Below are positions 1 through 9,100 of a DNA stretch of 41,854 bases, piece by piece. Each line of letters starts with the position of its first letter. Position 1 is the stretch's first letter. The notes beneath the pieces were generated by a model. That model was given only the letters and a program-made list of their open reading frames with translations. It ran no database searches and was not told the DNA's origin. The translations under genes and the position numbers were made by a program. This DNA comes from Comamonadaceae bacterium (GTDB taxonomy: Bacteria > Pseudomonadota > Gammaproteobacteria > Burkholderiales > Burkholderiaceae_C), in assembly GCA_947478935.1 (NCBI GenBank), contig CANJXV010000002.1, positions 1 to 41,854 on the forward strand, read 5' to 3'.

Positions 1-1412
1 CGGTCCATCGCGGCGGCTTTGGCACCGATCATGGTGGGTAGCGAGTAGCCGCAGTTACCAAAGCTCATGGGTGCGAAAAAGCTGCGCGGCTCGTCAAAGC
101 GCAAATAGCTGTTGGCCACGGCATTTATATTGCCGATGTCGGTAGACACCATCACGCGCGGGGGCATGGCTTTCTCGAGTTCGCGTAGTACTTGGCGCGG
201 ATGTAAATAAGTGCCACCAGTGGGTGTGCGTTCGCCTTTGGCTTCTTCGATCATGTCCAGGCTGTAGGTATCGCGCTCATGCGTCCAGCTGTCCAGCTCT
301 TTTTCCCAGGCGGCCTTTTCGGTGGCGATAGTGGCAGCGCGCGCCGCCTTAGTCGCATCGCTGGCCAAGGTCATGTTGCTCAAGCGGCGCAGCAGTTCTT
401 TGGCAACCGCTTTGGCGTCGCCGTGGATGCCGACCGTGATTTTTTTCACCAGGCCCAGGTTGGTGTGGTCCGCTTCAACCTGAATAATCTTGGCGTCTTT
501 GGGCCAGTAGTCCATGCCGTGCTGCGGCAGGGTGCCAAATGGGCCCATGCGCGAACCGAGGGCAATTACCACATCGGCCTGCGCAATCAGCTTCATCGCC
601 GCTTTAGAGCCCTGGTAGCCCAGCGGGCCGGCCCACAGCGGGTGGCTGGCGGGGAAGGAGTCGTTACGCAAATAGCCATTGGCGACCGGCGCGCCCAGGC
701 GCTCAGCCAGGGCCACGCATTCGGACACTGCATCACCCATCACCACGCCGCCGCCGGACAGAATGACCGGGAACTTGGCCTGCGCAAGCATCTCCACTGC
801 GGCGGCCAGGCTGTTTTCACCGCCATGGCCGCGCTCTACGCGCATGGGCTTGGGGATTTCGCACTGGATTTCGCCATAAAAATAGTCGCGCGGGATGTTG
901 AGCTGGGTCGGGCCCATCTCCGACATAGCGCGGTCAAAGCAGCGGCCGGTGTACTCGGCCATGCGCTTAGGGTTGTTCACATGGCCCTGGTACTTGGTGA
1001 ACTCCTGAAACATGGGCAGCTGGTGCGCCTCTTGGAAGCCTCCCAGCCCCATGCCCATGGTCCCGGTCTCGGGCGTGATCATTACCACCGGGCTGTGTGA
1101 CCAATAGGCGGCCGCAATGGCGGTGACGCAGTTGCTGATGCCCGGGCCGTTTTGCCCAATCACCACACCATGGCGGCCCGAAACGCGGGCATAGCCGTCG
1201 GCCATGTGCCCGGCGCCTTGCTCATGCACCACCGGCACCAGACGGATACCCGCTGGGGCGAAGATGTCCATCGCGTCCATAAAAGCCGACCCCATGATCC
1301 CAAAGATGTCGGTCACGCCGTTGGCGACCATGGTCTCGACAAAAGCCTCGGAAGGCGTCATTTTTTGCACGCCGCTTACGACGGTGCGATTGTCTTTGGG
1401 GGCTTGGGGCAT
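1..1412 (-). CDS. xsc: Sulfoacetaldehyde acetyltransferase (Xsc), 3' end cut by window edge
   Basis: Thiamine-diphosphate enzyme that converts sulfoacetaldehyde plus phosphate to acetyl phosphate and sulfite, the desulfonating step of taurine, isethionate and sulfoacetate breakdown in the cytoplasm. The reverse-strand translation begins MAQAPKDNRT and runs open for about 470 residues to the window edge; full-length Xsc is about 590-600. The N-terminal TPP-pyrimidine-binding domain shows VVHEQGAGHMADGYAR (the catalytic Glu is about residue 64) and GQNGPGISN. Near the edge, DIGNINAVANSYLRF and FGNCGYSLP mark the start of the C-terminal TPP domain. The start is supported by AGGAGA a few bases upstream. 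The wording of the N-terminus (MTPSEAFVETMVANGVTDIFG) is typical of Xsc rather than acetolactate synthase or oxalyl-CoA decarboxylase. It is divergent from the IclR gene, its probable regulator. Confidence 0.93.
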   Translation of the reverse strand, partial: MPQAPKDNRTVVSGVQKMTPSEAFVETMVANGVTDIFGIMGSAFMDAMDIFAPAGIRLVPVVHEQGAGHMADGYARVSGRHGVVIGQNGPGISNCVTAIAAAYWSHSPVVMITPETGTMGMGLGGFQEAHQLPMFQEFTKYQGHVNNPKRMAEYTGRCFDRAMSEMGPTQLNIPRDYFYGEIQCEIPKPMRVERGHGGENSLAAAVEMLAQAKFPVILSGGGVVMGDAVSECVALAERLGAPVANGYLRNDSFPASHPLWAGPLGYQGSKAAMKLIAQADVVIALGSRMGPFGTLPQHGMDYWPKDAKIIQVEADHTNLGLVKKITVGIHGDAKAVAKELLRRLSNMTLASDATKAARAATIATEKAAWEKELDSWTHERDTYSLDMIEEAKGERTPTGGTYLHPRQVLRELEKAMPPRVMVSTDIGNINAVANSYLRFDEPRSFFAPMSFGNCGYSLPTMIGAKAAAMD

Positions 1413-1477
1413 GGAAAGCTTCTCCTGGGTAAAAATTTGCTGCATTGCACCAAAAAAATTGTCTTATGGTACAAATC

Positions 1478-1494
1478 ATTCCGGAAAACGGAAT
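1478..1494. promoter_or_regulatory. Inverted repeat, candidate IclR operator in the xsc/iclR intergenic region
   Basis: A perfect inverted repeat ATTCCG-GAAAA-CGGAAT lies in the 191-bp gap between the divergent xsc and iclR starts. A second related element, GGAA-ATA-TTCC followed by G, lies at 1553-1563, closer to iclR. IclR-family proteins commonly bind palindromes built from TTCC/GGAA-type arms in the shared promoter of the divergent target. That this is the binding site is an inference. Confidence 0.5.
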
Positions 1495-1603
1495 TTAGGC
1501 GGACTATAGCGATAAATTTCTTTCTATGCAATAAAAATTCAAGTATTCGATAGGAAATATTCCGTTTATTGATTATTTAATAAGATTGCGCTATTATCCG
1601 ACC

Positions 1604-2440
1604 ATGCCTACGCTCACCGCCTTGTCCCCCGCGCTCCCCCCGGAAATCAATGGGGACACGCCCACCTTGCGCCTGTTTGCACTTTTGGAGGTGATTGCCT
1701 CTAAAGACCAGTATTTCTCCCTGCAAAGTCTGGCCGACGAAACCGCTTTGCCCAAGCCCACGCTACACCGCATGTTGCAGCAACTGGAAAGCGCGCATTT
1801 GCTCAGTCGCAGCGGCGACGGGCGCTTGTACGGCACTGGCCTGCGCTTGCGTCGTTTGGCGGAAAACCTGCTGCTCAATGACACCGCCCATGGCGCACGC
1901 CACGCAGTGCTGCGCAAACTGGTCAGTGACGTGGGCGAAAGCTGCAACCTCACGGCGCTTAGCGGTAGCGAAGTGATTTATCTCGATCGGGTCGAGACAC
2001 CGGCGCCGCTGCGCTTTTATTTGCACCCTGGCTCGCGCGTGCCGGTACATTGCTCGGCCAGCGGAAAAATCTTTTTAAGCCAGATGACGCCTAGTCAGCG
2101 CCAGCGCTTGCTGGCCCATGTGCCGCTAGAGGCTTACACCCCCAAGACGCTGACCCAGCCCCAAGCCCTGGAGGCCGAAATCCGCGCCGTCAAGCGCCAA
2201 GGTTTTGCCCTAGACAACGAAGAATTTTTGCCTGGCCTCTTGTGTGTGGCAGTGGCCGTACCCTCAGCGCTGGGGCGGGCCAATTTGTGCGTTGCGGTGC
2301 AAGCGCCCTTGATGCGCATGACGGCCGATAAAGCCCTGGCCTTGCTGCCGGCTTTGCACAGCGCGGCCCAAGCCTTAAGCCAAATCGAAGCCGATGCTAC
2401 GCCCGCAGGCAGCGGGCACGACGATGCGCAGCGCGCGTGA
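1604..2440 (+). CDS. IclR-family transcriptional regulator
   Basis: 278-residue regulator with the IclR layout: an N-terminal winged helix (about residues 20-80, with LQSLADETALPKPTLHRMLQQLE as the helix-turn-helix) and a C-terminal effector domain (about 95-260, with YLDRVE, HCSASGKIFLS and the conserved FALDNEEFLPGLLCVAVAV stretch). The ATG at 1604 is preferred over an in-frame TTG at 1586, which would only add six residues. It is divergent from xsc, with an inverted repeat between them, so it most simply controls xsc and perhaps itself. The effector is unknown; sulfoacetaldehyde, sulfoacetate or another sulfonate intermediate would fit. It could also act on the separate bug-sauS-sauT operon about 11 kb away, but no matching operator was recognised there. 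Confidence 0.88.
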   Translation: MPTLTALSPALPPEINGDTPTLRLFALLEVIASKDQYFSLQSLADETALPKPTLHRMLQQLESAHLLSRSGDGRLYGTGLRLRRLAENLLLNDTAHGARHAVLRKLVSDVGESCNLTALSGSEVIYLDRVETPAPLRFYLHPGSRVPVHCSASGKIFLSQMTPSQRQRLLAHVPLEAYTPKTLTQPQALEAEIRAVKRQGFALDNEEFLPGLLCVAVAVPSALGRANLCVAVQAPLMRMTADKALALLPALHSAAQALSQIEADATPAGSGHDDAQRA

Positions 2441-2540
2441 GGCTGGCGTCCGTTCGAATGCGCCGCAGAGCTTGTAAGGCCGCGATGGGCCGCCCTGCTC
2501 GTGCCTCAGCACTAGGAAAGCCCTGCATCAGTCCAAAACC

Positions 2541-2630
2541 CGTCATTGCGAGCGCAGCGAAGCAATCCATTTTTGCTTGCCAATCAACCTCTTATGGATC
2601 GCCGCGTCGCTGCGCTCCTCGCGATGACGG
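2541..2630. repeat. Interspersed inverted-repeat element, copy 1
   Basis: Imperfect 90-bp inverted repeat in the iclR-cobS gap. The left arm starts CGTCATTGCGAGCGCAGCGA and continues to CAATCCAT (2541-2570); the right arm runs ATGGATCGCCGCGTCGC through CTCGCGATGACGG (2594-2630). The arms are near-complementary and would form a long hairpin. A related copy lies at 36430-36514. The motif resembles a widespread extragenic repeat seen in many bacterial genomes; I recognise the wording but cannot assign a named family. Confidence 0.75.
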
Positions 2631-2690
2631 ACTTAGCAGACCTTCTCTATTGCAAGTTTTCACTCCTATTTAGTCACTTTGGATGCGCGT

Positions 2691-3641
2691 ATGACCCTGC
2701 CCCCACCGCCCGCCATGCACCAAGTCTCGGTGCGCAGCACCTTTGGCATCACCAGCGATTTGCAGGTACCGGCGTTTGCAGAGCGCAGCGAACTGGTCCC
2801 GGCTATCGACAGTGCCTACCGTTTCAACCCGGATGTCACGCTCGCTCTGTTAGCCGGATTTGCGCACAACCGGCGCGTGCTGGTGCAAGGTATGCATGGC
2901 ACCGGCAAATCCACCCACATCGAGCAAGTGGCCGCACGCCTGAACTGGCCTTGTGTACGCGTCAATCTGGACGGCCACATCAGCCGCCTGGACCTGGTGG
3001 GCCGCGACGCCGTGGTGTTGCGCGAAGGCCAGCAAGTCACCGAGTTTCAGGAAGGCATCGTGCCCTGGGCTTTGCAGCGGCCCATGGCCTTGATTTTTGA
3101 CGAATATGACGCGGGCCGGCCCGATGTGATGTTCGTCATCCAGCGCGTACTCGAGCGCGACGGGCAGTTCACCTTGCTGGACCAAAACCGTGTCATTCAC
3201 CCGCATGCGCAATTTCGCTTGTTTGCCACCAGCAACACGATTGGCCAGGGCAATCTCAATGGCCTGTATTTCGGCGCGCAGCGGCTCAACCATGCACAGC
3301 TAGACCGTTGGGATGTGGTGGCCGCGCTCAATTACCTGAGTGCGCCGGAAGAGGCCGCCATCGTGCAGGCGCGCGTACCGGCCATGGCCGCGCAGCCAGA
3401 CTTGCTCTTGCAAATGGTGGCGCTGGCAGACCTGACACGCAAAGGCTTTGCCGCTGGCGATGTGTCGGCGCTGATGTCGCCGCGCACCGTGATTAGCTGG
3501 GCAGAAAACCTGCAACTCTTTGGCGACTTGGCCACTGCGTTGCGCCTGACCTATGTGAACAAATGCGACGAAGCCGAGCACGCCTTGGTGGCTGAATATT
3601 TTCAGCGCTGCTTCGACCGCGCTTTGTTTCCGGCTGCCTAA
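2691..3641 (+). CDS. cobS: Cobaltochelatase AAA+ subunit CobS
   Basis: 316-residue AAA+ ATPase of the CobS/MoxR group. In the aerobic B12 pathway, CobS and CobT form the ATP-driven ring that lets CobN insert cobalt into hydrogenobyrinate a,c-diamide. Visible motifs are Walker A GMHGTGKS (about residues 67-74), Walker B LIFDEYD (about 134-140), a sensor-type FATSNT, and the CobS-typical strings FGITSDLQVPAF near the N-terminus and IEQVAARLNWPCVRVNLD after Walker A. The ATG at 2691 is chosen over an upstream in-frame TTG (2679); a later in-frame ATG at 2715 is also possible, and none has a clear ribosome-binding site. cobT follows after 10 bp, so the two are almost certainly co-transcribed. No cobN is visible in the window. 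Confidence 0.9.
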   Translation: MTLPPPPAMHQVSVRSTFGITSDLQVPAFAERSELVPAIDSAYRFNPDVTLALLAGFAHNRRVLVQGMHGTGKSTHIEQVAARLNWPCVRVNLDGHISRLDLVGRDAVVLREGQQVTEFQEGIVPWALQRPMALIFDEYDAGRPDVMFVIQRVLERDGQFTLLDQNRVIHPHAQFRLFATSNTIGQGNLNGLYFGAQRLNHAQLDRWDVVAALNYLSAPEEAAIVQARVPAMAAQPDLLLQMVALADLTRKGFAAGDVSALMSPRTVISWAENLQLFGDLATALRLTYVNKCDEAEHALVAEYFQRCFDRALFPAA

Positions 3642-3651
3642 AAGAGCCAGC

Positions 3652-5499
3652 ATGGGCGTGGACCCGGTTCACACCGTGCAAGCGCAAGTGCGCAGGCAAC
3701 AGCGCCTGGACGCTTTATGCGCCGCCACCTTGCGCGCCCTGAGCGCGCGGCGCGAGGTACATGCGCGCGGCCCGCATTGGTACGCCGGCGACGCCGCTTT
3801 GCCCAGCTTTGCGCCGCATTTGCATCCGCAGGTGCAGCACAAGCCGCAAGCCGAAGTACATGCCTTGGCCGTGCAAGTTGCCTACCCCATACCGCTGGTT
3901 TTCAGCCCCGTGCCACAAAGTCTTGGCACTGTCAGCCTGCCTGATGCAGCAACCATGGTTTCCTTTCGCGGCGCTGCCGATGGCATCGCACTGCGCCTAC
4001 GTTTTAGCGATACGCAATTGCACCGCCAACGGCGGCCCGAGCGGCCCATGGCGCGGCGAGTGTTTGATGTGCTGGAGCAATACCGCGCCGAGTCCCTCGT
4101 GCCCGCGCAGTGGCCGGGCGTGCGCAGCAATATGTCGGCGCGCTTTAAGGCCTGGTCGCATGCGTTTGTTGCTGCGCGCTTGCATGAATCGGCGCAAGGC
4201 CTGCTGCTACTGACGGTGGCGCAAATCGGCCGTGCGCGGGTAACCGGCGAGCCCGTGGATGAAGCTTTGGAAGACATGCTCGAAGCCACCCGCTTTGGGC
4301 TGGTGCCGCATATCGGCCACGCGCTAGCTGCCTTGCGCCGCAGCCGCCATGACCAAGCGATCTATGCGCAGCATGCCTTGGCCATTGCCCAGGTGGTGGC
4401 CGATTTGGCCGACGGCGCTTCGCGCGCTGCGGGCAAGGCCGATAAGACTGTGGCCGACGACAAGGAAGAAGAGGACGCCTGGCTGCAAATTTGGGTGGAC
4501 TTTGAGGCCGGTGAAGAAAGCGGTTTTGCCAGCGCCTTGGACGCGCGCGATGCGCAGCCGGACGCCGTCCACAGCTACCGGGTGTTCAGCACCCGCTATG
4601 ACCGCGAAGTGCACACCACTGACTTGGTGCGCGCGGCCCAGTTGCAGGAGCTGCGCAGCCAGTTGGATGAAAGCGTACGCACCAGCAGCGTCAGTGCCGC
4701 ACGCCTGGCTCGGCGTTTGCAGGCCTTGCTGGCGTTGCCACAGATCGATGGGTGGGAGAGCGCGCAAGACAGCGGCTATATTGACGGAAGCCGCCTGGCG
4801 CAATTGGTGGCCAAGCCGGACGAGCACCGCGTGTTCCGCCTGCCCCAACGCACCCCGCGTGCCGATGTAGCGCTTACCTTGTTGCTGGATTGCTCGGGCT
4901 CCATGAAGCAGCACATGGACAAACTCGCGCCCATGGTGGACTTGTTAGCCCGCGCCCTGGACATGGCCGGTATGGCCACCGAGGTGCTGGGCTACACCAC
5001 CAACACCTGGAACGGTGGGCGCGTGATGCGCGACTGGCGCCGCGCCGCTAAGCCCGCGCAACCGGGCCGGCTCAATGAGCTATGCCACATGGTGTTCAAA
5101 GACAGCAGCCAGCCCTGGCGCCGCAGCAAACAAGGCCTTGCCGCTTTGCTCAAAGCCGACATGTTTAGAGAGTGCGTCGATGGCGAAGCCCTGCGCTGGG
5201 CTGCAGAGCGCTTGCGCGGGCAAGACGCAGAGCGCCGCATATTGGTCGTGTTTTCGGATGGCAGCCCTATGGACGGCGCGACCGTGCTGGCCAACGACAC
5301 GCATTACCTGGACCGCGACTTGCAACACAGCGCACGCCAGTTGGAGCGCGAGGCCGATATCAGCCTATGCGCGGTGGGCCTGGGTCTGGACTTGAGTGCC
5401 TACTTTGCTCGCAGCACGGTGCTGGATTTGCAAAACCAGACGGTGGCGCAAGCCATGGGCGATGTGCTGGGCTTACTGGCGCGTGCCCGGCGCCAATAA
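3652..5499 (+). CDS. cobT: Cobaltochelatase subunit CobT (VWA domain)
   Basis: 615-residue partner of CobS. The N-terminal and middle parts are CobT-like; residues 265-285 include an acidic stretch (DDKEEED), much shorter than the long acidic linker of alpha-proteobacterial CobT. The C-terminal third is a von Willebrand A domain with a MIDAS motif DCSGSM at about residue 413 and FSDGSPMDG at about 534. CobT links the CobS ATPase ring to the large CobN subunit through this metal-dependent adhesion site. The gene starts 10 bp after cobS. The pair could in principle serve a different MoxR/VWA function, but the CobS match is close enough that cobaltochelatase is the best reading. Confidence 0.87.
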   Translation: MGVDPVHTVQAQVRRQQRLDALCAATLRALSARREVHARGPHWYAGDAALPSFAPHLHPQVQHKPQAEVHALAVQVAYPIPLVFSPVPQSLGTVSLPDAATMVSFRGAADGIALRLRFSDTQLHRQRRPERPMARRVFDVLEQYRAESLVPAQWPGVRSNMSARFKAWSHAFVAARLHESAQGLLLLTVAQIGRARVTGEPVDEALEDMLEATRFGLVPHIGHALAALRRSRHDQAIYAQHALAIAQVVADLADGASRAAGKADKTVADDKEEEDAWLQIWVDFEAGEESGFASALDARDAQPDAVHSYRVFSTRYDREVHTTDLVRAAQLQELRSQLDESVRTSSVSAARLARRLQALLALPQIDGWESAQDSGYIDGSRLAQLVAKPDEHRVFRLPQRTPRADVALTLLLDCSGSMKQHMDKLAPMVDLLARALDMAGMATEVLGYTTNTWNGGRVMRDWRRAAKPAQPGRLNELCHMVFKDSSQPWRRSKQGLAALLKADMFRECVDGEALRWAAERLRGQDAERRILVVFSDGSPMDGATVLANDTHYLDRDLQHSARQLEREADISLCAVGLGLDLSAYFARSTVLDLQNQTVAQAMGDVLGLLARARRQ

Positions 5500-5611
5500 G
5501 CCAGTAAACAATCCAAAAACGAGCCAAGAATTCACCCCCGGCCAGTTGTATTGCGACTACGCAGTTTTCCAGACCATCCTCATGCTGTGGCCAAGCCAGA
5601 GGAAGGTAGCC

Positions 5612-6070
5612 CTATTTCCAGCAATTGGCTACGGTATCACTAGCGTTTAACACACCGCGCACGCCGGTATTTTCCAAAGTGAAGTCGCCACACTTATCAC
5701 TGGCCATTGGCCCGCCAGTCCTGCGCGCCGCCTGAATTTTGAAAAAAGCCAGACTCGGATTGCTGGCGCCTTTCGCAGGCGCCGCAAAGCTGATGTCGTA
5801 GCTTTGCGCGTCGGCGGCCGCGGTACGTGGCACCCTAGCCAGGTCGATCGGGATAGTGACCGCCGTCCCATCCTTGCTCTTGGCGAAACTGTCGTTTTGC
5901 GAATAAAAGCGCTGCATGTACTGCGCCACTTCCAGCAATTGCCCGCGCGCCTCGGCACGGCGCGACTTACGCACCGATTCCTGGTAGCTGGGAATCGCGA
6001 TGGCTGCCAGCACGCCGACAATGCCAACCACAATCATTACTTCCATCAAAGTAAAGCCGCGTTGTTGCAT
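5612..6070 (-). CDS. pilE: Type IV pilin-like protein PilE (minor pilin)
   Basis: 152-residue prepilin. The leader MQQRG is followed by FTLMEVMIVVGIVGVLAAIAIP, so prepilin peptidase would cut after Gly5 and the mature protein starts with Phe and carries the required Glu at +5. The hydrophobic alpha-helix (about residues 6-28) anchors it in the inner membrane before assembly. The C-terminal half has a Cys pair (DKCGDF and NCWK at the end) consistent with a pilin D-region disulfide. It is the last gene of the fimT-pilV-pilW-pilX-pilY1-pilE operon, 91 bp after pilY1; no good ribosome-binding site is visible. It is more likely a minor or PilE-type accessory pilin than the main fibre subunit. Confidence 0.88.
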   Translation of the reverse strand: MQQRGFTLMEVMIVVGIVGVLAAIAIPSYQESVRKSRRAEARGQLLEVAQYMQRFYSQNDSFAKSKDGTAVTIPIDLARVPRTAAADAQSYDISFAAPAKGASNPSLAFFKIQAARRTGGPMASDKCGDFTLENTGVRGVLNASDTVANCWK

Positions 6071-6161
6071 GGGTTTTTTTGGTTTAAAAAGTTAAAAAAA
6101 TCTGTCTGCGCCAGGTGAAAAATTCAGGGGCCGCCATGGTGATAGCAAAAGTGGCAACAAC

Positions 6162-9100
6162 TCAGGGCGTGGGCCGGTTGATGATTTGCCGCCAGCTGCG
6201 GCGCAGCGTATTTTTGGAACCGGCGACCGTTGTCTGCCCTGCTGCATCCGTGATCACACCCGCGCTAATCCTGGTCGTCCCCACTTTCTGGCTAAAGTTT
6301 GCGCCGCCTGTGTCTGACGATGCCACGGCCACTACATTGATGGTCGTATTTCCGCTAAAGGTATCGCGTGTATCAATAACACCATCGCCATTGAAATCAA
6401 AGGTAGGAGAGGTGCGCGAGCCAGTGCCGGTAAACGGGTCTAGCACAAAGTTAACCGACTTTCCTTGGCGCGTAGCGCATGGATTAGCCGCATCGATCCC
6501 AGGTGACAGCGCCTGAAGAAATACCCTACCTACCGCCAGTTGGGGTTCAGATACCAGGCGTAAACCACTGGGGCTCATGGTCAGGCGGATGAGCCAACCG
6601 CGCTTATCGGCGTAGTCCACCGCATTAGCGCTCGCGGTGTAGTAACTGGTTCCGCTAATGGATGACAGGGTTTGCTCTACCAGGGTGCTACTGGCTGCTA
6701 TGGCACCTTCAGGCGCGGCAGAGCCCGCACCGGTGAGGACTTTGTCCCAGACTCCATACAGGCTTCGTACTTGCACGTCGTTAAGGTCTTTATTTTCAAA
6801 AAACTTGCCGGTACCAAAGACTACCAAATTGCCGCCACGCGGATGCGCGAAATACACGGGGCTTGCAGTGATTGGCTCTACTTGATTGCTGCCATTTTTT
6901 GCCTGGTACAGCGGTGTATCGGTAAATGCGAGCTTCCAATCTGCAGGCGTGGTGCTGGAAAAATCAAACTTCCACAGGTTTCCTTGCAAATCGCCCGCAT
7001 AGGCGGCTGTAATTTGGCGCTGCTTATCTAATACGACGCGCACGCCGCCAAGGCCATTGGTTCCCGAGCCTGGAATACTGATAGTTTTGATATGCCTACC
7101 CGTAAGCGCGTTGATGATATAGAGCTTGGCAGTGCCGTTGCTATCTACATAGCCGTTGCCCACGATGACTACCCAAGTGCCGTCGCGCATCATGCCTACG
7201 GCGGGTTTTTGCAGCACAGCACCTAAGTCTGAAAAATTGGCATCCGTATTATTTATTTCCCACAAAATATCAGTAGGGCCGGGTGCATAGGCCGTATTAT
7301 TATTCCCGTTGGATTTCACGGGCACATTAATGGCAAAGATATTGCGCGCACCTGCGCCTCCGGTGCCGATGACCAGGTTGCGCCAGCCAGTGTCGCTGTC
7401 ATTGGGCGTAATTCTCGTGTCGTAAACATCGGCCTCCACCAAAGGTCCGTCCACGAAATAGCGGTGGGTATAACTAGGCTGGCTAAGTTGGTTGATGGAG
7501 CCCAAAACCGTTTTGGGTATATAGGCAAAAGTTTCGTCACCAGTTTGCGCATTGAAGGCGTGCAACATGCCGTCATTCGCTCCTACAAACACCTGGCCCT
7601 GGCGTTTTTTCTTTTGTTGCAAAAAAGTCCGGTAAGTACCTGGGGCGTTCGATATAGGTGACGGTAAAAAATCATAGGAGGAGTCTTCACCATCGCGCAC
7701 CAGAAGTGGTGCCGAGTTCACAATATCGCCTAAAACAGTACTCCGTGTACGGTAGGATTTGCCCTCCAGGCTGCGATCTCCTCGCAAATAATTGATCAGG
7801 CCCTCCACTGGGGTGCTGTCGGGCACATTGAGCAGCGTACTGGGGTTGAGGTTCTGCAATGCACTATATGTAAAGCTCAGAGCCCCACCATTACTCGGAT
7901 TCATGGTGTAAATGTTTCGGCTGGATTGATTAGCGCTTGCTAGTCGCGTTACTGCAGACCACGCCAATTTGCCCCGACCGCCCGTGGTGGTATCAACGGA
8001 ATAGGCCTGCAGATCGCCCGCCCAATCCTTGGGTTGGTACGAGGGTATGTAGCTAAAAGAGGAGGTCACAAAGCGCGAATTCGTCAGCAGCTTGGCGCCA
8101 GTACTGGAGCTTGAATTCAGGGAATTCAAAACATTGGATAGAGATATACCCAGTTCTTTGGGGTCAAACGCAGGTAAATACAGGCCTCCACTATTCCATG
8201 CGGCATGCCACAGATCGTCGACCTTGGCCGGGTCGTATTTACCAGTGGTGTCACTTAAAGGCGCTGGCCAACTTTTGCTACCATTTTTCAGTGCCTCCAC
8301 GTCGTCAGGGTTTTTCAAGGTGCCAGAAATGCCAAAACTAACCATGTAGTTCACCATATGGGGCTGGGTGCTTGTACGGCCCAAGGCAGCTTCCTGCGCG
8401 TTGACCGGCACGGCTGTTGCACTACCGCTTATGTCCGAGCGTAAATTGGTTTTCCAGTAGTACGTGGCCACATCGGCTAAGGTGTTGGCAGTGGCTCCAG
8501 CAAAAGGACGACCTTGGTCGCTATCAGCGTTGGTGTCCACCAGCCCATTTGCGTTGCGAACTGCCCCCGAGCTTAAACGGGCGTCTCTTAGCTCAGCGCT
8601 GTAATTGTTGGCGGTAGATCCGCTCCAGGCGCCATCGGTGATTAACAGGTGCAAAGCCCTTCGGCAGATTGCATGTGGCGTGGTGTCGGTGCCGCCTGGA
8701 ACCTGAGCCCATGGGCCGGCCTTGTCATTGCGCATGTAGTAACTACCCACATCTTTGGTAGCCCCCCGCAAAGGCGTCCCACCAATCACCGGGAGTCTAA
8801 AAAGCCAATTATAAAAATCATTCTTATCCATACCGGTAAATGCGCGTACCCCGCGGACTAGGGTAGCGGTCATCTCGCCGTCAATATTAGAAAGACCTTG
8901 GCCAAGATTTCCATACCCTATGCGTGTTTCGGGTGGGATCAGCGAAAACGTCTCAGCTATCACGGCTTTCGCGGCTAACATTTTATTTCGGTAATAGGTA
9001 AACCAATTTGCGAAGTTTTGCAGCTCTTCAGTTTTGGTACATGTGTTACCCGGACAATCGGTCCGGTCCGGGTATTTGGTGAAGTAGGTGCCCGAGTTGA

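Noticed and set aside
279..1100. 273-codon plus-strand open frame
   Set aside because: It is antisense to xsc, whose translation is unmistakable; high GC leaves the opposite strand open by chance.
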